Source: a virus. Taken from it: 64,000 nucleotides of DNA. Below, piece by piece: positions 60,870-64,000 of this stretch (within the stretch, counting starts at the first letter, position 1; each line of letters starts with the position of its first letter). The notes beneath the pieces are model-generated. The model worked only from the letters and a program-made list of their open reading frames with translations. It was not told where the DNA came from and searched no databases. The translations under genes and the position numbers were made by a program. Location: the IMG/VR virus record IMGVR_UViG_3300009149_000019, positions 1 to 64,000 of that record. One strand, given 5' to 3'.

Positions 60870-61855
60870 TGGCGTCATCAAAGAAAAGTAGAAGGCACCG
60901 GGTACAGGCTTCATATGCGAGTGCACTCTTTGGGTATATACATAAAGCATCAGACGCAGTAAGAAACATGCCACAGAAAGAGAGTGACCAGCTATCTAAA
61001 TGTTTTGACATTATTACGGATTGTGCTTTAGCCCTACCTGCCGATGTTAGGAAGGATATAGCACGCAAATGGCTCCAGTGGGCGCCTATTGACATGTGTC
61101 AGCCAAAAGGGCTGCTACCTCTTATTAGAGACGGATTAATACTGGGATCTGACTTACAGCATACGGGGTCTCCGTCAATCCTTTATAAAATTATAAAGTG
61201 CTTACCTAAAAAAATAGAGGCGGGTACCTTATCGGTGATCAGAGAGCTTCTATCAACTGGGGCATGTCCAAATGAGGTGTGTGACTACGTCTCTCTACTA
61301 GAGATTGCTACCACTCGCAATGTAATAGAGGTGGTAAGGCTCTTACTTGATGCTGGTGCAAATCCAGAGTGTGATACTAGGTCCGCACCGTCTCAAGAAA
61401 GGGAAGGAGGTCCAATTGATATTGCGTTATACCATGGGTTTATTGAGTGCGCCACTTTACTGTATGAGGCTGGAGCTCCTTTAGCAGTAAATGTTACTGA
61501 AGGATCACATACTCCTGTAGTAGTTGGCACTAGTTTATGTGGTCCACCTAGAACCATAAAGACAGCTATGTGTATGGCTTACTGGATTAAGCAGGAGAAG
61601 GACCGGGGTGCTGCGGGGCATGGTATTGACAATCTAGAGTTAAACATCGTTGCACGCTTACTAGTTCAACATGTTTTAGTAAAATATCCACCAGCCCCCA
61701 CGTTAAAAATTCTAAGTATTCTGTTCCCACAGAATGGTTCTTCGGTTATTAAAGCATTTACTTTAGATAAAGATCCGGCTATTAGGGAGGCTGCTGTAGC
61801 GCTTCTTATGTACAGTGATACCTATCCTAAAAATAAGTTGCAAAAGGAAAAATAG
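60869..61855 (+). CDS. Ankyrin repeat protein, 328 aa
   Basis: Clear ankyrin units: LSVIRELLSTGACPNEV, SLLEIATTRNVIEVVRLLLDAGANPE and IDIALYHGFIECATLLYEAGAP. Flanking regions are helical. Starts in a one-base overlap with the zinc-ribbon stop. Partner unknown. Confidence 0.85.
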   Translation: MASSKKSRRHRVQASYASALFGYIHKASDAVRNMPQKESDQLSKCFDIITDCALALPADVRKDIARKWLQWAPIDMCQPKGLLPLIRDGLILGSDLQHTGSPSILYKIIKCLPKKIEAGTLSVIRELLSTGACPNEVCDYVSLLEIATTRNVIEVVRLLLDAGANPECDTRSAPSQEREGGPIDIALYHGFIECATLLYEAGAPLAVNVTEGSHTPVVVGTSLCGPPRTIKTAMCMAYWIKQEKDRGAAGHGIDNLELNIVARLLVQHVLVKYPPAPTLKILSILFPQNGSSVIKAFTLDKDPAIREAAVALLMYSDTYPKNKLQKEK

Positions 61856-61896
61856 TTATGCTACTATTAAATAATAAGTTGGGGGAAGGGGAATAT

Positions 61897-62079
61897 ATGA
61901 ACAACGTACATACTGCTACAGTACAGAAAAATTTGTCGGGGATGACATCAAAAAAGCTTGTGTGTCTTTTGTGTACTACTGTGTTACCACGGGAGACGGT
62001 TATTGAGATAGAGCGTATTCTTTCTCAGAGAAAGTCTTCTGGAAAGTTTACATTCTTTTCAGCAAAAACAAGGAGATAA
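61897..62079 (+). CDS. Small hypothetical protein, 60 aa
   Basis: GGGGGAAGGGG precedes the ATG at 61897. Basic C-terminus; CLLC near residue 26. Unrecognised. Confidence 0.5.
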   Translation: MNNVHTATVQKNLSGMTSKKLVCLLCTTVLPRETVIEIERILSQRKSSGKFTFFSAKTRR

Positions 62080-62082
62080 ATA

Positions 62083-62274
62083 ATGCACGAAAAAATACCA
62101 TTTGCTCTCCTTAACGAGGAGATCAGTGATCTTTCTGCTATGGAAGAAGCCCTTAGGGCCCTTCAGGATGATCACCCGGATGACCTTGACTTAGAGCTTA
62201 CTTTGGAACAAACCATTTCCAGAAAGATATACTTGGAAAATGTGCTTGTACGACTAGTGAAGGAGGCCTCATGA
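62083..62274 (+). CDS. Small acidic helical protein, 63 aa
   Basis: AAGGAG upstream of the ATG. Acidic and helical. The stop overlaps the next start (ATGA). Unknown. Confidence 0.5.
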   Translation: MHEKIPFALLNEEISDLSAMEEALRALQDDHPDDLDLELTLEQTISRKIYLENVLVRLVKEAS

Positions 62275-62855
62275 AGGGAAGGATTTCTCGCTGGGCCTAC
62301 ATTATTTTAGTACTTGTTGGTACGGCCGTTAGTGTTGGGATGAGCATCTATCTCTGTAAATGCATGCAGGTCCTTTCCATGCCCTGGCCGTGCTTCCTGT
62401 TCTTTAGTTGGGCTGTTGGTACATCAATCCCGTTTTGGATAGGTGTTACTATGAGGCGTGCTCTTTATGATCCGGATGAATCCACATATGGAAAGATTTG
62501 GGGAGATACTATGTCTGTGGGAGAGGTGTCTCTTCTCGTTAGAAGCTTACCAGACCGTTACCTCAAAGCTATAAGTTTGAGCTCAACCATTCCCCCTCTT
62601 CTGAGGGATGTAGTGGCGTTTGAGCTAGTGCTTAGAACAAAGAAGGGTACTAATGAGTATTCGGGCTTTGTTCATACTATGGTATTGGTACGTAATATAT
62701 CTAAAATAGTCGAGGGGTGGGGTGTTATATTTGTAATAGGCGGATTACCTCTAATGGCCCTGGGTCTAAGTTGGCCTTTATTTGTTGGTATATCCCTCGT
62801 CTCCCTAGGTATTGGCTTTACTGTCATGTCTCCCTTCTCTTCTTTCACAATTTAA
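62271..62855 (+). CDS. Predicted membrane protein, 194 aa
   Basis: Hydrophobic segments near residues 8-28, 38-58, about 143-163 and 166-186 suggest four membrane helices. Overlaps the upstream stop by four bases. No transport motif recognised. Confidence 0.6.
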   Translation: MKGRISRWAYIILVLVGTAVSVGMSIYLCKCMQVLSMPWPCFLFFSWAVGTSIPFWIGVTMRRALYDPDESTYGKIWGDTMSVGEVSLLVRSLPDRYLKAISLSSTIPPLLRDVVAFELVLRTKKGTNEYSGFVHTMVLVRNISKIVEGWGVIFVIGGLPLMALGLSWPLFVGISLVSLGIGFTVMSPFSSFTI

Positions 62856-62876
62856 GATCATCCATTAGGAGGAACT

Positions 62877-63353
62877 ATGGAATCATCGTTGCATGATGTC
62901 ATGCACAGTTTTCACTATGGCCTATTTCTTGAAAAGGCCTTGATGCTTGCTACTTACTATCATAAAGGACAAGTAGACATTTCAGGGCAGCCGTACATTA
63001 TGCATTTACTTAGTGTAGCTTCACGTGTAGAGACAGTAAGACAGAAAACTATTGCTGTTCTCCATGATATTCTGGAGGACACTGATATCCCTGAGCATAT
63101 TCTTAGTGTCTACTTTCGATCAGACATTGTGGATGGGGTAGTGGCCTTAACAAGACGAGGGGGGGTATACTATGATGACTACATTGACGGAATTATGAAT
63201 CATTACGATCCCGATGTTGTCCTCATTAAAATTGCTGATTTGAGACATAACTGTGATCCTATCAGACTAGGAATACTGAAGGATCACGATGTAACACGTA
63301 TGAATAAGTACATGAAGGCTCTTGGGAAACTTGAACAGACCCTAAGAGACTAA
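62877..63353 (+). CDS. RelA/SpoT-type HD hydrolase candidate, 158 aa
   Basis: The layout matches small alarmone hydrolases: HKGQVDISGQPYIMHLLSVA near 29, the HD-ED catalytic pair in VLHDILEDT near 63, VVALTRRGG, YDDYID and LIKIADLRHN near 121. These hydrolyse ppGpp in SpoT/Mesh1. No synthetase or regulatory domain is present. AGGAGG precedes the ATG. Confidence 0.75.
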   Translation: MESSLHDVMHSFHYGLFLEKALMLATYYHKGQVDISGQPYIMHLLSVASRVETVRQKTIAVLHDILEDTDIPEHILSVYFRSDIVDGVVALTRRGGVYYDDYIDGIMNHYDPDVVLIKIADLRHNCDPIRLGILKDHDVTRMNKYMKALGKLEQTLRD

Positions 63354-63377
63354 TTACCATAAGGTTAGGAGGAACCA

Positions 63378-64000
63378 ATGAGAACCATTTTGTTTCTGTT
63401 GTTGACTGTAATGATCTTATTACAGCCTATTTCCATTTTTGCGAAACCATCAGTCGACATCTACATGTATGACGGTGATGACGAGACTATCTATGTCGAT
63501 GTGGATATGCCAGACGACGTAGACTGGGTAATCAAGGTACGGTTAAACGGCTATACCGCAGACACTTTTGTTGCTTCCGGTGACCGTAATAAGCATTATA
63601 ACATTGATGATGAGCTTGATGGAAATCCTAGTAACATCGAGATCCTTGTGCAAGGTGACGGTGATGGCTACGGATGGGAAGATTTAGCTAGTGAAGACTT
63701 TAAGCGTGAGACTTCTGCACCAACCTATGATTTAGATGTAGAGGTAAGCCCACGGGGGTCAGGGACTGTTACGGTAACACCTGATAATGACGACTACTCC
63801 TTTGATCAGGGTGTTGTATTGGAGGCCCATGCTAATGAGGGGTACACGTTTGATAGGTACGAATCTGACGAGTGGGGTACATCCTATGATGGTTCTTGCT
63901 ATGGAGAGCATATTAGGGAAGACGTAGACGTAATTGCATATTTCAATGCTGCTACCCCTCCTGACGGCTCTGGTGGTGACAATGACGATCAGGATCCTAT
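63378..64000 (+). CDS. Secreted protein with InlB-like repeat, truncated by window end
   Basis: AGGAGG precedes the ATG. A signal peptide (MRTILFLLLTVMILLQ then SIFAK) leads an acidic extracellular-type protein. Residues about 120-180 resemble the divergent InlB B-repeat: V-x-P-x-GSGTV, then GVVLEAHANEGYTFDRY. The gene runs off the window at 207 codons. An exported or virion surface role is inferred. Confidence 0.65.
   Translation, partial: MRTILFLLLTVMILLQPISIFAKPSVDIYMYDGDDETIYVDVDMPDDVDWVIKVRLNGYTADTFVASGDRNKHYNIDDELDGNPSNIEILVQGDGDGYGWEDLASEDFKRETSAPTYDLDVEVSPRGSGTVTVTPDNDDYSFDQGVVLEAHANEGYTFDRYESDEWGTSYDGSCYGEHIREDVDVIAYFNAATPPDGSGGDNDDQDP

Overview
The window is a gene-dense, essentially one-strand segment (all supported genes are on +) that looks like part of a large tailed-phage (jumbo or huge Caudoviricetes) genome. 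Reasons: short overlapping cistrons with strong AGGAGG ribosome sites; a T4-like DNA replication/recombination set (polA-type polymerase, Rad50/Mre11 pair, UvsX/RecA, gp32-like SSB, PDDEXK nuclease, two-subunit type II topoisomerase); phage-encoded multisubunit RNA polymerase beta' and beta; many small genes without recognisable homology; no ribosomal, tRNA or metabolic operons. The host cannot be named. Good sigma70-type promoter candidates (59537-59566, 41786-41815) and a PgpH-type HD domain related to c-di-AMP phosphodiesterases fit a bacterial host that uses c-di-AMP, which is inference. No structural, packaging or lysis genes are recognisable here.

Layout. 1-5188: small unknown genes, then a Ycf46-like AAA+ ATPase with DUF1257 and DUF2997 partners. 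5189-5614: a 426-base stretch without a gene that folds by hand into many helices, probably a structured RNA or long regulatory leader. 5615-14562: membrane and secreted proteins, an ankyrin protein, a stand-alone GGQ release-factor domain, an AmmeMemoRadiSam-type radical SAM enzyme, a DHH-like phosphoesterase and a Mu-Gam-like protein. 14620-18949: a MoxR ATPase, a radical SAM/SPASM enzyme, a serine-rich-leader protein and a metallopeptidase-like/VWA protein, which look like one functional cluster. 19014-23613: topoisomerase large and small subunits around one unknown gene, behind a triple-hairpin leader. 23632-31698: unknown proteins, including members of a WxDFDWY paralogue family, an Api92/YubB-like protein and a GP88-like protein. 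31754-41127: recombination and replication core (Mre11, UDG-PolA fusion, SSB, RecA, nuclease, Rad50). 41743-48028: structured leader, then RNA polymerase beta' followed by beta. 48025-52322: small genes, a metallophosphoesterase, a PgpH-like HD protein and an ankyrin protein. 53354-56209: a second compact AAA+ ATPase and a multi-winged-helix protein carrying a copy of a MoxR peptide. 56261-64000: an SPL-like radical SAM protein, three ankyrin proteins, a papain-family protease as its own transcription unit, a RelA/SpoT-type HD hydrolase candidate, and a truncated secreted repeat protein.

How the parts may work together. The replication/recombination core and the RNA polymerase would make the phage partly independent of host replication and transcription. 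Around it sits an unusually rich set of host-manipulation candidates: three AAA+ ATPases with partners, three radical SAM enzymes plus GP88, two HD-type second-messenger hydrolase candidates, a papain-like protease, several ankyrin proteins and a release-factor fragment. The strongest leads are the structured RNA at 5203-5605, the MoxR/SPASM/VWA cluster with its peptide echo 40 kb away, and the PgpH-like HD protein.
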